Assembly: GCF_003852425.1 (NCBI RefSeq)
Contig: NZ_QAJN01000002.1
Span: 124,001-188,000, forward strand
Source of the DNA: Paucibacter sp. KBW04
GTDB lineage: Bacteria > Pseudomonadota > Gammaproteobacteria > Burkholderiales > Burkholderiaceae_C
Direction: 5' to 3'
DNA length: 64,000 nucleotides
Part shown: positions 45,256 to 54,911 of the stretch, piece after piece
Position numbering within the stretch: position 1 is the first letter of the stretch
Layout of the letters: every line of letters begins with the position of its first letter
The notes under the pieces: generated by a model
What the model saw: only the letters and a program-made list of their open reading frames with translations
Database searches by the model: none
What the model was told of the DNA's origin: nothing
Translations under genes and position numbers: made by a program

Positions 45256-47403
45256 TCAGGCAGGGCTTTGCTTGCCTGGGGCCTCTGGGCGGATGACGGG
45301 CAGACGCAGGCTCAGGCGGGTGCCATGGCCGGGGCTGGAATCGATGCGCAAAGAGCCGCCCAGGCGCTGGGTGCGGCGCTGCTGGCTCTTCAGGCCGCGG
45401 CCCCGTTGGGCGGTGTTGATGTCAAAACCTTCGCCATCGTCTTCCACCCGGATCTCCACATAGCTGCCGTGATGGCGGGTCACCATGCGCACCCGGCTGG
45501 CGCGCGCATGTTTGAGCACATTGCTCAAGGCCTCCTGCATCAGGCGCAACACATGCAGCGCGTCGGGGGGCTCCAGCCATTCCAGCGGCGGCAGGTCTTG
45601 CACATCCCACTCCAGCATCAGGCCGCCGGCTTGCAAGCGCTTGCCCAAACGGTAACGCATGGTGGCGAGCAGGGAGACCAGATCATGGCCGATAGGTTCC
45701 AGCGAATCGATCACCAGGCGCAGATCGTCCACACACTCGCGCAGCACCTCGACCACCCGGTCCTGATCCATGCTGCCCTGCTCCACCGCCACCATGGCCG
45801 AGAGCAGGGAGGAGCCCAGGCCATCGTGCATGTCCTGCATCAGGCGCTGGCGCTCCAGCAGCAGGGCTTGCTGGCGCTCGGCCTCGCGCAGGCGGTCGTG
45901 CTGGGCCTGCATCTCGCGGCTTTGCGCGTCCAGGCGCTGGGCCAGGTTCTCGTTCAGCAACTCCACCTCGTAGACCGCGCCCACATAACGGTTCTGCACC
46001 GCGTACAGAAAACTGGCCACGATGATGAGGGTGGCAAAAGGCATCAGATAAATATGCTCGGGCCAGGCCCAGCCCGCCAGCAGGAAGAGATCGTGAATGC
46101 CCAGCAAAAGGCTGAGCACCAGGGCCAGAGCAATCAGGCGCAGGCCGTAACGCCGCTCCCGCAAGGCCACGCTCACCACAAAGCTGGTGCAGGCAAAACC
46201 GACGACCGCGTTGATCGCATGCTGAAAGAACAGGCCATCGAACCAGAAATGCCAGAACGGCAGGGTCAGCGTACTGCCCAGCAAGACCAGCCCGGCCACA
46301 CCCAACTCAAAGCGCGGGAAGCGCCGCCTGGAAAAGCGCAGCACAAAGAGAAAGGTAAGCAGCATCACCCAGGACATGGAGGCATGGGTCACCCACCAAA
46401 ACCACTCCAGCCCGACCCGGGTGCGCGGCAGGTCCACGTGGTAATGCAGATTGCGCAGCAGCCAAGCGACCGAGGCCAGAGAGAAGAGCAGATAGGCCGG
46501 CTCATCACGCCGGCGCACCCAGAGAGAAAAAGAGAACAGGCCCAGCACCACCAGGGTCAGGCCTGTGGCCTGAGGCACGCCGATCTGCAAGGCCCAGCGT
46601 CGCTGGTAGCGCGCCTCCAGATCCTCGCGCGGGCCCAGCCAGGCGCTGGAGACCGAATAGAAGGTGTCGTTGATGGCAGGCACCGCCACCACCACCTCCA
46701 GGGCCTGATCCTGGCTGAGCGCCGTCAGCGCGGCAGGAAAGACCACCCACAGCGGGCGCACCCATTGCTCGCGCGCGCCAGATTGGTTGTCAAACACCGG
46801 CCGCCAGCCCTCATCGGTATGCACCAGCACGGCGGCGGCCATGGTCACCAGGCGCGGCATATACAAGGCCACACTGGTGGGCCAGCGCCCTTCGGGAGGC
46901 GCGTAGCGGAAGCGATACCAACGCATCTGGTACTGCGGGTCTTCGGTGAAGCGGCGGCCCACCTCGCGGCCGCGCACATCGGGCAATTGCACCCGGCTCC
47001 ACAAGCGCGGGTCGCTGGGGGGCTGCAGATGCGAGGGCATGCTGCCGGGGCTGCCGTCCATGGAGCGCAGGGCCGCCCACCACTCATGCAAATCGTCGCG
47101 CGACCATTGGCTGATGGCCAACTCAGCACTTTGCATCTGCTGACCCAGCTGCTTATTGGCATCGGCCGGCGGGGTGATCAAACGCGGCTGTGCCCAGGCG
47201 CCAAAGCCGGGCAAGAGGCTTGCCAAGAGCAGGCTCAGCAGGGCCAGCAGCCAAAGGCGCAAGGCACGACGGGCCCAGGCAGCCAAGCCCGCCAACGCAA
47301 ACTCTGACGCTAACGCCGATGCCGACGCGAGCCCGCCATGCGGCCGCCCGGCCTGCAGGAGCGTATGCCTCGTCAAAGCGGGATCAAGAGTCGAAACAAG
47401 CAT
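45256..47403 (-). CDS. 7TM-type sensor histidine kinase (HisKA_3/NarX family)
   Basis: 715 residues. A signal or first helix (about 45-70) precedes a periplasmic domain of about 200 residues rich in Trp (7TMR-DISM-like), then about seven transmembrane helices (about 275-490). A coiled coil leads to a HisKA_3 domain with H526 in QDMHDGLGSSLLSAM and a HATPase domain with EALSNVLKHARA and DDGEGFD. NarX-type kinases pair with LuxR/NarL-type regulators; none is in this window. The gene lies between ftsZ and lpxC and probably reads through into lpxC. Confidence 0.9.
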   Translation of the reverse strand: MLVSTLDPALTRHTLLQAGRPHGGLASASALASEFALAGLAAWARRALRLWLLALLSLLLASLLPGFGAWAQPRLITPPADANKQLGQQMQSAELAISQWSRDDLHEWWAALRSMDGSPGSMPSHLQPPSDPRLWSRVQLPDVRGREVGRRFTEDPQYQMRWYRFRYAPPEGRWPTSVALYMPRLVTMAAAVLVHTDEGWRPVFDNQSGAREQWVRPLWVVFPAALTALSQDQALEVVVAVPAINDTFYSVSSAWLGPREDLEARYQRRWALQIGVPQATGLTLVVLGLFSFSLWVRRRDEPAYLLFSLASVAWLLRNLHYHVDLPRTRVGLEWFWWVTHASMSWVMLLTFLFVLRFSRRRFPRFELGVAGLVLLGSTLTLPFWHFWFDGLFFQHAINAVVGFACTSFVVSVALRERRYGLRLIALALVLSLLLGIHDLFLLAGWAWPEHIYLMPFATLIIVASFLYAVQNRYVGAVYEVELLNENLAQRLDAQSREMQAQHDRLREAERQQALLLERQRLMQDMHDGLGSSLLSAMVAVEQGSMDQDRVVEVLRECVDDLRLVIDSLEPIGHDLVSLLATMRYRLGKRLQAGGLMLEWDVQDLPPLEWLEPPDALHVLRLMQEALSNVLKHARASRVRMVTRHHGSYVEIRVEDDGEGFDINTAQRGRGLKSQQRRTQRLGGSLRIDSSPGHGTRLSLRLPVIRPEAPGKQSPA

Positions 47404-47585
47404 TCAATGCGGACGCCAAACAGCCAGATGGAAGCAGCAAGCATGCCACAGGCCCGGGCTCGGCAGCAGGCCTTTTGGGCCCAGCGGCTCCGCTGTTGCG
47501 GGGCCGCTGCGCGCGGCGCTTGGGGCCCTTCTTCTGGGGGATTGGCGGGCAAGGCCAGCGCACGGTGCGCAAGCCCAAAAGCAAA

Positions 47586-47622
47586 ACCCGGTGTCCTGAG
47601 CTGCTGGCTCATGACACCGGGT
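47586..47622 (-). terminator. Strong terminator at the end of the dcw cluster
   Basis: ACCCGGTGTC and GACACCGGGT pair perfectly, and TGAG/CTCA extend the stem across one mismatch, giving about 14 bp with a 7-nt loop. On the minus strand the stem is followed by TTTTGCTTTTGGG. It lies 76 bp after the ftsZ stop. A weaker AAGCCC/GGGCTT stem-loop lies closer, near 47655-47685. Confidence 0.75.
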
Positions 47623-47697
47623 CGGGCGGAGGTTTAGTTCTGACTTGCAGGCCAAGCCCATCCGCGTGTATTGCGGCTGGGGCTTGACCGTGCGAAA

Positions 47698-48969
47698 TCA
47701 ATCAGCTTGCTTGCGCAAAAAGGCTGGGATCTCGATTTCGTCCATGCCGTTGGAGGACAGCGCCTCCACCTTGGCGGCGGCCGTGCGGCCGTGGCGCCAG
47801 ACGCTGGGCACGCTCATGCCGGCGAAATCGCCGCCAGCACCCAGGGCGCCGACGCCGGCCACCGAGCCCATGGCGGGAGCGGCAGCGCTCACGCCCTGGC
47901 CCACGCCGGCCGAAGCCATGGTGACGGCCTGGGTCAGCACCGGCATATTGTCGGTACCGGTGCGCAGCTGCACCTGTTGTTGCACCACTTGCAGCGGTGC
48001 GGCTTGACGAGCGCGTTGCGAGCACAGGCCGGTGGCGATGACGGTCACCCGCAGGGCTTCGCCCAGGCTCTCGTCATAGGCCGTGCCGTAGATGATGTGG
48101 GCTTCGTCGGAGGCATAACGCTTGATGGCGTTCATGGCGTTGCGCGACTCGCTCAGCTTGAAGTTCGCCTTGCTTGCGGCGATCAGCACCAGCACGCCAC
48201 GCGCGCCGGACAGGTCGATACCTTCCAGCAGCGGGCAAGCCACGGCGGCTTCGGCGGCCTTGGCGGCGCGGTCCGGGCCACTGGCTTGGGCCGTGCCCAT
48301 CATGGCCTTGCCGGGCTCGCTCATCACCGTCTTGACGTCTTCAAAGTCGACGTTGACCAGGCCGGGGATGTGGATGATGTCGGAGATGCCGCCCACGGCG
48401 TTCTTCAGCACATCGTTGGCGTGGGCAAAGGCTTGGTCCTGGGTGACGTCGTCGCCCAGCACGTCCAGCAGCTTGTCGTTCAGCACCACGATCAGGGAGT
48501 CGACATTGGCTTCCAGCTCGGCCAAGCCGGCATCGGCGGCCGTGGAGCGGCGCTTGCCTTCAAACTCAAAAGGCTTGGTCACCACACCGACGGTGAGGAT
48601 GCCCATTTCCTTGGCCACACGAGCGATCACGGGTGCAGCGCCGGTGCCGGTGCCGCCGCCCATGCCGGCGGTGATGAACAACATATTGGCGCCTTGGATG
48701 GCGTCGCGGATGCGGCTTTCGGCCTCCAGCGCGGCTTCCTGGCCCTTTTCGGGCTTGGCGCCAGCGCCCAGGCCGGAGGTGCCCAGCTGCAGCAGCTGGT
48801 CAGCCTTCGAGCGATTGAGTGCTTGGGCATCGGTGTTGGCGCAGATGAATTCCACACCCTGCACGCCCTGAGCAATCATGTGCTCCACGGCATTACCGCC
48901 GCCACCGCCAACACCAATCACCTTGATTTGGGTGCCTTGGTCAAACTCTTCAATCATTTCGATCGCCAT
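47698..48969 (-). CDS. ftsZ: Cell division GTPase FtsZ
   Basis: 423 residues. Tubulin-like GTPase that forms the Z-ring. The tubulin signature GGGTGTG (in ITAGMGGGTGTGAAPV) and the N-terminal VIGVGGGGGNAV are present. A variable Ala/Gly-rich linker (about 325-400) leads to the conserved C-terminal peptide DEIEIPAFLRKQAD, which binds FtsA and ZipA. A strong AGGAGGT ribosome-binding site precedes the start. An inverted repeat (AGTGAAAAA/TTTTTCACT, 49005-49040) lies in the gap to ftsA. Confidence 0.98.
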   Translation of the reverse strand: MAIEMIEEFDQGTQIKVIGVGGGGGNAVEHMIAQGVQGVEFICANTDAQALNRSKADQLLQLGTSGLGAGAKPEKGQEAALEAESRIRDAIQGANMLFITAGMGGGTGTGAAPVIARVAKEMGILTVGVVTKPFEFEGKRRSTAADAGLAELEANVDSLIVVLNDKLLDVLGDDVTQDQAFAHANDVLKNAVGGISDIIHIPGLVNVDFEDVKTVMSEPGKAMMGTAQASGPDRAAKAAEAAVACPLLEGIDLSGARGVLVLIAASKANFKLSESRNAMNAIKRYASDEAHIIYGTAYDESLGEALRVTVIATGLCSQRARQAAPLQVVQQQVQLRTGTDNMPVLTQAVTMASAGVGQGVSAAAPAMGSVAGVGALGAGGDFAGMSVPSVWRHGRTAAAKVEALSSNGMDEIEIPAFLRKQAD

Positions 48970-49004
48970 AACAAACCTCCTGTGCCGATTGTGCCGTTAA
49001 CAAC

Positions 49005-49040
49005 AGTGAAAAACTACGGGGTTCACCCTCTTTTTTCACT
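49005..49040 (-). promoter_or_regulatory. Inverted repeat in the ftsA-ftsZ gap
   Basis: AGTGAAAAA and TTTTTCACT are perfect 9-bp arms with an 18-nt loop, extended by outer AACAAC/GTTGTT arms. It may be an attenuator or part of the ftsZ leader. It lies about 35 bp upstream of the ftsZ start codon. Confidence 0.45.
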
Positions 49041-49108
49041 TACTGCCGTTGTTTCCCGACAGTTAAGTCCTCAAAAACTCTGCCGCTGCAAATCTGCCCC
49101 CGCGGGGC

Positions 49109-50338
49109 TTAGAAATTGCCCAAAAACCAATCCTTGGCGCGCCCGAAAGCGGTCTTCATCGAACCCGCTTGTTGCGCCGCCTTCAAACCCCGGGTGCGCG
49201 ACATGCGCGCCTCTTCCAGCAAACCCATGACGGTGGCGGAACGCGGGTTGGAAACCATGTCAAACAAGGCACCGCTATAGGTGGGATTCCCACGGCGCAC
49301 CGGTTTCAGGAATATGTCTTCGGCCAGCTCAATCATGCCAGGCATCACCGAAGACCCCCCCGTTAGGACGATTCCGGAAGACAACAATTCCTCGTATCCG
49401 CTTTCCCGAATGACTTGCTGGACCAGGGAGAATATTTCCTCGACGCGTGGCTCAATCACGCCCGCCAAAGCCTGTTTGGAAAGCATGCGCGGCGCCCTGT
49501 CACCCAAACCGGGGACTTCCACCTGATCGGCCGGGTCGGCCAGCAATTGCTTGGCCACGCCATGTTCGACCTTGATTTCCTCGGCATCCTTGGTGGGCGT
49601 GCGCAAGGCCATCGCAATATCGCTGGTAATCAAATCGCCGGCGATTGGTATTACGGCGGTATGGCGAATCGAACCGCCGGTGAATATGGCGACATCGGTG
49701 GTGCCCGCCCCAATATCCACAATGGCCACACCCAGGTCGCGCTCATCGGGCGTCAGCGCGGCATGGCTGGAGGCGCTGGGATTCAAAACCAGTTGATCGA
49801 CCTCCAAACCGCAGCGGCGCACGCATTTGACGATGTTTTCCGCCGCACTTTGGGCGCCGGTCACAATATGTACCTTGACCTCCAGGCGACCGCCGCTCAT
49901 ACCAATCGGCTCTTTCACCTCATGGCCGTCGATGACAAATTCCTGCGGCTCCACCAACAACAGGCGCTGATCGTTGGGAATATTGATGGCTTTGGCGGTT
50001 TCCACCACCCGCGCCACGTCCACCGGCGTGACCTCTTTGTCACGCACAATCACCATGCCGGTGGAGTTTTGGCCGCGAATATGGCTGCCGGTGATGCCGG
50101 TGTAAACCCGGCTGATTTTGCAGTCGGCCATCATTTCGGCCTCTTTCAAGGCCTGCTGGATGGATTGCACGGTGGCATCAATATTGACGACCACGCCGCG
50201 CTTCAAGCCATGCGAAGTGGCCACGCCCAGACCGGCAATGCGCAATTCACCATTGCCCAACACCTCGGCCACCACCGCCATGATCTTGGCGGTGCCGATA
50301 TCCAGTCCGACGACCAAATCCTTGTATTCCTTGGCCAT
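49109..50338 (-). CDS. ftsA: Cell division protein FtsA
   Basis: 409 residues. Actin-like ATPase that anchors FtsZ to the membrane. Phosphate loops GLDIGTAKIMAVVAEV and DIGAGTTDVAIFTGG, adenosine motif GIVLTGGSSVMPGM, and the C-terminal amphipathic membrane anchor (TAFGRAKDWFLGNF) are all intact. It lies between ftsQ and ftsZ as in most proteobacteria. Confidence 0.97.
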   Translation of the reverse strand: MAKEYKDLVVGLDIGTAKIMAVVAEVLGNGELRIAGLGVATSHGLKRGVVVNIDATVQSIQQALKEAEMMADCKISRVYTGITGSHIRGQNSTGMVIVRDKEVTPVDVARVVETAKAINIPNDQRLLLVEPQEFVIDGHEVKEPIGMSGGRLEVKVHIVTGAQSAAENIVKCVRRCGLEVDQLVLNPSASSHAALTPDERDLGVAIVDIGAGTTDVAIFTGGSIRHTAVIPIAGDLITSDIAMALRTPTKDAEEIKVEHGVAKQLLADPADQVEVPGLGDRAPRMLSKQALAGVIEPRVEEIFSLVQQVIRESGYEELLSSGIVLTGGSSVMPGMIELAEDIFLKPVRRGNPTYSGALFDMVSNPRSATVMGLLEEARMSRTRGLKAAQQAGSMKTAFGRAKDWFLGNF

Positions 50339-50403
50339 ATCTCTTTTTCCTTAGAGTTTTTTCGTCTTCGCTGCCGCCCGCGGCCAAACCCTTTGAGCCC
50401 GGC

Positions 50404-51222
50404 TCAACGGGTCTTGCCGGGCTTTTCCGTGGTCGTTACCCCGCGCAAACGCACGGCAAATCCATCCGCATGTCGCAAATCGGCGGACAAAACCGGCGCT
50501 TGGTAGCGCGAGCTAATCTGTGTAATCGTGCGCATATATTGTCCATAACGGGCCAGCACTTCTTCCTCGCTGCCGCGGCCCAATTCCAGCACCGCACCCT
50601 TTTCCAGCGTCACCCGCCAGGAGCCGCGGCCCGACAAATCCAGCCTTTCGACCCCGTCTTGCTGCTTGTTGCTGAGGGCTTGCAGTTGCTGCCACATCTT
50701 CAACATGGCGGCCGAACTGCCCTTGGGGCCGGCCAGCACCGGCAGGTCCTCGTCTTCCACATCGCCCAGATTGGCCTGGAAGACTTCGCCATAGCTGTTC
50801 ACCAGCAGGCGGTCCACGGCGGCATCGCTCTGCGCGTCGGCCCCCTCGGCCTTGGTTTCCCAGTAGGCGGCGGGGTGGTGTTCTTCCAGTTTGACGCGCA
50901 GGCGATTCGGCCAGACCCTCTGCACCTGGGCATTGCGCACCCAAGGCACGGCCTCAAAAGCATTGCGTCCGTTCTGCAAGCTCATGCTCAAGAAGGAGCC
51001 CGAGAGATGGGGCAAGGCATTGGCCCGCAGTGAGGCCGCGCTATTGCGGGTCACATCGCCCTCCACCTGAATCGCGCGGATGGCGAACACCGGCAGGCGG
51101 CTGAACCAGCGCAGGGCCAAGGCCGCCGACGCCAGCACAAAAGCGGCGAGCAGCAAAGCCGTCACCGCCTGCATCAGACGAACGTCTGGCGGGATGATGA
51201 GGGTTTTGCTGTTGGCGCGCAT
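50404..51222 (-). CDS. ftsQ: Cell division protein FtsQ
   Basis: 272 residues. A short cytosolic N-terminus, one transmembrane helix (about 18-40), then a POTRA domain (FAIRAIQVEGDVTRNSAASL) and a beta domain with VRNAQVQRVWPNRLRVKLEEH. Periplasmic part of the FtsQLB complex of the divisome. Located 27 bp after ddl. Confidence 0.95.
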   Translation of the reverse strand: MRANSKTLIIPPDVRLMQAVTALLLAAFVLASAALALRWFSRLPVFAIRAIQVEGDVTRNSAASLRANALPHLSGSFLSMSLQNGRNAFEAVPWVRNAQVQRVWPNRLRVKLEEHHPAAYWETKAEGADAQSDAAVDRLLVNSYGEVFQANLGDVEDEDLPVLAGPKGSSAAMLKMWQQLQALSNKQQDGVERLDLSGRGSWRVTLEKGAVLELGRGSEEEVLARYGQYMRTITQISSRYQAPVLSADLRHADGFAVRLRGVTTTEKPGKTR

Positions 51223-51249
51223 GGCTGGGTGAATGGGTGGGCTTCAGTC

Positions 51250-52251
51250 TCAGACCGCTGGGGCGACAGGCTTGCTGTTGTCCAGCCGCGCTTGCGAGAG
51301 CAGCCACAGGCAGAGCTTGGAGTAAGGAATGCCCGCCGCCTTGGCCGACACCGGCACCAGGGAATGAGAGGTCATGCCGGGCGAGGTGTTCATCTCCAGC
51401 AAAAAGGGCTTGCCGTCCTTGGCGCGCAGCATCAGGTCGGCACGACCCCAGCCGCGGCAGCCCAGGGAGCGGTAGGCCGCCAGCACCAGGGCCTGGACCT
51501 CACGCTCCTGTGCTTCGCTCAGGGTGCCGGTGAGGTACTGGGTGGTGTTGGTGAAGTACTTGTTTTGGTAGTCGTACTTGCCTTCGACCGCATTGATGCG
51601 CACCACCGGCAGAGCGAAGGCGGCATCACCCTCGCCCAGCACGGGGCAGGTCAGCTCGGGGCCTTCGATGAATTCCTCGCAGAGGATTTCATCGTCGAAT
51701 TGCGCGGCCAGCTGCACCGCCTCCTGCATCTGCGAATAGCCCTCCACCTTGCTGGCGCCCATGGACGAACCCTCGTGCGGCGGCTTCACAAACACCGGCA
51801 GGCCCAGCTCATCGGGGATGGCATTGCAGCGTTCGCGGCTGATGTCGGCGCGGCGAATCTTCACATAGCGCGGTGTGGGCAGGCCGTCGGCCAGCCACAG
51901 GCGCTTGGTGGTGATCTTGTCCATGGCCATGCTGGAGGCCATCACGCCCGAGCCGGTGTAGGGGATGCCCAGCAACTCCAAGGCGCCCTGCACCGTGCCG
52001 TCCTCACCGCCCCGACCATGCAGGGCGATGAAGCAGCGCGCGAAGCCTTGACGCTTGAGTTCACCCAGATCGTTCACCGAGGGATCGAAGGGGTGAGCGT
52101 CCACACCTTCCTCACGCAAGGCTTGCAAGACGCCGGGGCCCGACATGGTCAGCGAAACCTCGCGCTCGGCCGAGCTGCCACCCAGCAAAACGGCGACCTT
52201 GCCGAATGCCTTGGGATCGATATTCAAATTCAAAACAGTGGGTGTATTCAT
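51250..52251 (-). CDS. ddl: D-alanine--D-alanine ligase
   Basis: 333 residues, ATP-grasp fold. [17 protein letters not shown] at the N-terminus, [14 protein letters not shown], the ATP/Mg site [25 protein letters not shown]. Makes D-Ala-D-Ala for the peptidoglycan stem. Its start overlaps the murC stop (52248-52251). Confidence 0.96.
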   Translation of the reverse strand: MNTPTVLNLNIDPKAFGKVAVLLGGSSAEREVSLTMSGPGVLQALREEGVDAHPFDPSVNDLGELKRQGFARCFIALHGRGGEDGTVQGALELLGIPYTGSGVMASSMAMDKITTKRLWLADGLPTPRYVKIRRADISRERCNAIPDELGLPVFVKPPHEGSSMGASKVEGYSQMQEAVQLAAQFDDEILCEEFIEGPELTCPVLGEGDAAFALPVVRINAVEGKYDYQNKYFTNTTQYLTGTLSEAQEREVQALVLAAYRSLGCRGWGRADLMLRAKDGKPFLLEMNTSPGMTSHSLVPVSAKAAGIPYSKLCLWLLSQARLDNSKPVAPAV

Positions 52252-53717
52252 GCCGAAGCATCCTTGCCGCTAGCGGGCGGCACAGTCAAAAGTTCATGTG
52301 TCTGGGCGGGCACGGCGCCAATCGAGCCGGCGCCCATCACGATCACCACATCGCCGGCCTTCGCCTGCTGAGCGATGGCCTGCGGCAGCGCGGCGATATT
52401 GTCGACAAAGTTGACCGGGGTCTGGCCCTTCTCCGCGCCCTTCTCCGCACCCTTGGCCGCCTTCGTCAGCGCATCCATCAAGGCACGTCCATCGGCGCCG
52501 GCAATCACCGGTTCGCCAGCCGAGTAAACCTCGGTCAAAAGCACGGCATCGGCCTGGCCCATCACCTGCACAAAGTCGGCAAAGCAGTCCCGCGTGCGGG
52601 TGTAGCGATGCGGCTGGAAGGCCAACACCAGGCGGCGGCCGGGGAAGGCCCCGCGCGCCGCGCTCAGCACCGCGGCCATTTCCACCGGGTGGTGGCCGTA
52701 GTCATCGATCAGCGCGAATGTGCCGCCGTCCTGCGTGGGCAGATCACCATAGCGCTGGAAGCGCCGACCCACGCCGCCGAACTTCTGCAGGGCGGCCACG
52801 ATGGGCGCGTCCGGCAACTCCAGCTCGGTGGCCACGGCGATCACGGCCAGGGCGTTCAACACATTGTGCTGACCGGCCAGATTGAGCGTCACCTCCAACT
52901 CGGGCAAGACCTGACCCTGCTCCAGTTCACGGCGAACCTTGAAGCGCATCTGGCCACCGGCCAGGGCTTGCACATCCAAGGCCTGCACCTGATTGCCAGC
53001 ATTCATGCCATAGCTGATCACCGGACGGGACAGCAAGGGCATGATGGAGCGCACACCCGCATCATCCCCGCACAAGACCGCCGCGCCGTAGAAAGGCATG
53101 CGGTGCAGGAACTCGACAAAGGCCAGCTTCAGGCGCGCAAAGTCATGGCCATAGGTTTCCATATGGTCGGCGTCGATATTGGTGACGACGGCCAGGGTGG
53201 GCAGCAGGTTCAGGAAGGAGGCGTCCGACTCATCGGCCTCCACCACGATGAACTCGCCCTGGCCCAGGCGCGAGTTGGCGCCCGCGGCCAGGAGCTTGCC
53301 GCCGATGACGAAGGTCGGATCCAGGCCCGCCTCCACCAGCACCGAGCTGAGCAAGGAGGTCGTCGTCGTCTTGCCATGGGTGCCGGCCACCGCAATGCCT
53401 TTTTGCCGACGCATCAACTCGGCCAGCATGACAGCGCGCTGCACCACCGGGATGCCTTGGGCGCGCGCTGCAATCACCTCGGGGTTGTCGGCCTTGACGG
53501 CGGTCGAGGTGACCACCACCTGCGCGCCCGCGATGTGCTCGGCCGCATGGCCGATGTGGATGCTCAGGCCCAGGCTGGCTAGGCGCTGCGCGGTGGCGCT
53601 GTCCGATTGATCGGAGCCCGAAACGACATAGCCCAGATCGTGCAGGATCTCGGCGATGGCGCTCATGCCGGCGCCGCCAACGCCGACGAAATGGATGTGC
53701 TTGAGTGCGTGTTTCAT
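52248..53717 (-). CDS. murC: UDP-N-acetylmuramate--L-alanine ligase
   Basis: 489 residues. Mur-ligase with N-terminal Rossmann start [18 protein letters not shown] loop [12 protein letters not shown], and the C-terminal [14 protein letters not shown] motif. First amino-acid addition in peptidoglycan precursor synthesis. Overlaps murG and ddl by four bases each. A short Lys/Glu-rich repeat ([10 protein letters not shown]) occurs near the C-terminus. Confidence 0.97.
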   Translation of the reverse strand: MKHALKHIHFVGVGGAGMSAIAEILHDLGYVVSGSDQSDSATAQRLASLGLSIHIGHAAEHIAGAQVVVTSTAVKADNPEVIAARAQGIPVVQRAVMLAELMRRQKGIAVAGTHGKTTTTSLLSSVLVEAGLDPTFVIGGKLLAAGANSRLGQGEFIVVEADESDASFLNLLPTLAVVTNIDADHMETYGHDFARLKLAFVEFLHRMPFYGAAVLCGDDAGVRSIMPLLSRPVISYGMNAGNQVQALDVQALAGGQMRFKVRRELEQGQVLPELEVTLNLAGQHNVLNALAVIAVATELELPDAPIVAALQKFGGVGRRFQRYGDLPTQDGGTFALIDDYGHHPVEMAAVLSAARGAFPGRRLVLAFQPHRYTRTRDCFADFVQVMGQADAVLLTEVYSAGEPVIAGADGRALMDALTKAAKGAEKGAEKGQTPVNFVDNIAALPQAIAQQAKAGDVVIVMGAGSIGAVPAQTHELLTVPPASGKDASA

Positions 53718-54811
53718 GATTGATGACTCACCAAGGCTTCCAACTCGTCCGCCACTCGCGCCGCCGCGCGCGGCTTGGCCAGGGCGCGGGCGCGCTGGGC
53801 CATTTGCACGAGGCTGTCGCGGTCCTGGCTCTTGAGCAATTCATAAAGGCTTTGCGCGTTCAGCTCCGGCTGCGGCAGATGGATGGCCGCGGCGTGCTGG
53901 GCCATGTACTGCGCGTTGTCGCGCTGATGCGAGGTGGTGCTGACGACCAGAGGCACCAGCACGCTGGGCAGGCCGGCGGCGCAGAGCTCGCTCACGGTGA
54001 CGGCGCCGGCGCGGCAGATGATCAGATCGGCCTCGGCCAGCTGCGTCGCCATATCCTCGATAAAGGGGCGCAGCTCCAGGCCCTCGCCCAGCTCCAGACC
54101 GGCCTCGCGATAGCCTTGTTGCACGGCCGCCAGATTGGCTTGACCGGTTTGATGCAATACCTGCGGGCGGCTCTCGGTGGGCCACAGAGCCAAGGCCTTG
54201 GGCAGGACTTCGTTGATGGCTTTGGCACCCAGGGAGCCACCCACCACCAGAATCCGCAAGGGCCCCGAGCGGCCAGCAAAACGCTGCTCGGGCGGCGCGA
54301 TGGCCTCGATCTCGGCCCGCACCGGATTGCCCGTCACCACGGCCTTGGGCGTGGCTGCGGCCGCTGCGCCGTCAAAGCCAAAGGCGATGCGACGGGCGAA
54401 ATGCTTGAGGGAGTTATTGCTCAAGAGCATGGCCGCATCGGCATTCACCAACATCAGCGGCTTGCCGCTCAGCCAGGCCATCAGACCGCCGGGAAAGCAG
54501 ACATAGCCGCCCATGCCCAGCACCACATCGGCGCTGCGAGTCACAAAGACCTGACGGCTCTGCACAAAGGCCTGCACCAGCTTGAACAAACCTTTGACGG
54601 TATGCATCAAGCCCTTGCCGCGCAGGCCGGCGAAGGCCATGCGGTCCAGCGGAATGCCGGTCGGCGGCACCAGCTTGTTTTCCAGGCCCAACTCGGTGCC
54701 CATCCAGCTGACGCTCCAGCCGCGCCGGGTCATCTCCTCGGCCACGGCCAGGCCGGGAATGATGTGACCACCGGTGCCGGCCGCCATGATGACCAGGTGT
54801 TTAGTACTCAC
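53714..54811 (-). CDS. murG: UDP-GlcNAc:lipid I N-acetylglucosaminyltransferase
   Basis: 365 residues from a GTG at 54811 ([20 protein letters not shown]), which gives the family-typical N-terminus. The longer in-frame start at 54955 would read through the end of ftsW. GT-B fold; [14 protein letters not shown] and the C-terminal [15 protein letters not shown] are present. The usual SEL-type loop [19 protein letters not shown] is intact. The GTG overlaps the TGA of a duplicated ftsW tail (GTGA), see next entry. Confidence 0.95.
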   Translation of the reverse strand: MSTKHLVIMAAGTGGHIIPGLAVAEEMTRRGWSVSWMGTELGLENKLVPPTGIPLDRMAFAGLRGKGLMHTVKGLFKLVQAFVQSRQVFVTRSADVVLGMGGYVCFPGGLMAWLSGKPLMLVNADAAMLLSNNSLKHFARRIAFGFDGAAAAATPKAVVTGNPVRAEIEAIAPPEQRFAGRSGPLRILVVGGSLGAKAINEVLPKALALWPTESRPQVLHQTGQANLAAVQQGYREAGLELGEGLELRPFIEDMATQLAEADLIICRAGAVTVSELCAAGLPSVLVPLVVSTTSHQRDNAQYMAQHAAAIHLPQPELNAQSLYELLKSQDRDSLVQMAQRARALAKPRAAARVADELEALVSHQS

Positions 54812-54840
54812 GCGCGGCCTCCCCGCATGAGCTGTCTGTT
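54808..54840 (-). pseudogene. Duplicated, synonymously diverged copy of the ftsW 3' end
   Basis: This 33-bp stretch encodes [10 protein letters not shown]-stop, exactly the last ten residues and stop of FtsW, which ends properly at 54912. Six of 33 bases differ and all are synonymous. The copy is out of the murG frame and directly overlaps the murG GTG. A 71-bp spacer with a GCTGCGC/GCGCAGC inverted repeat separates it from the true ftsW stop. See findings. Confidence 0.85.
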
Positions 54841-54911
54841 TTGGCTGCGCCGAAACCGGCAAACGCCGCGCATGCTGCGCAGCGTCGGCTTTGCGCTTTG
54901 CTTCAAGCCGC

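Noticed and set aside
44068-47307. A 1079-codon open frame on the plus strand
   Set aside because: It is antisense to lpxC and the histidine kinase, is rich in His, Gln and Gly, and has no domain. It is a high-GC shadow frame.
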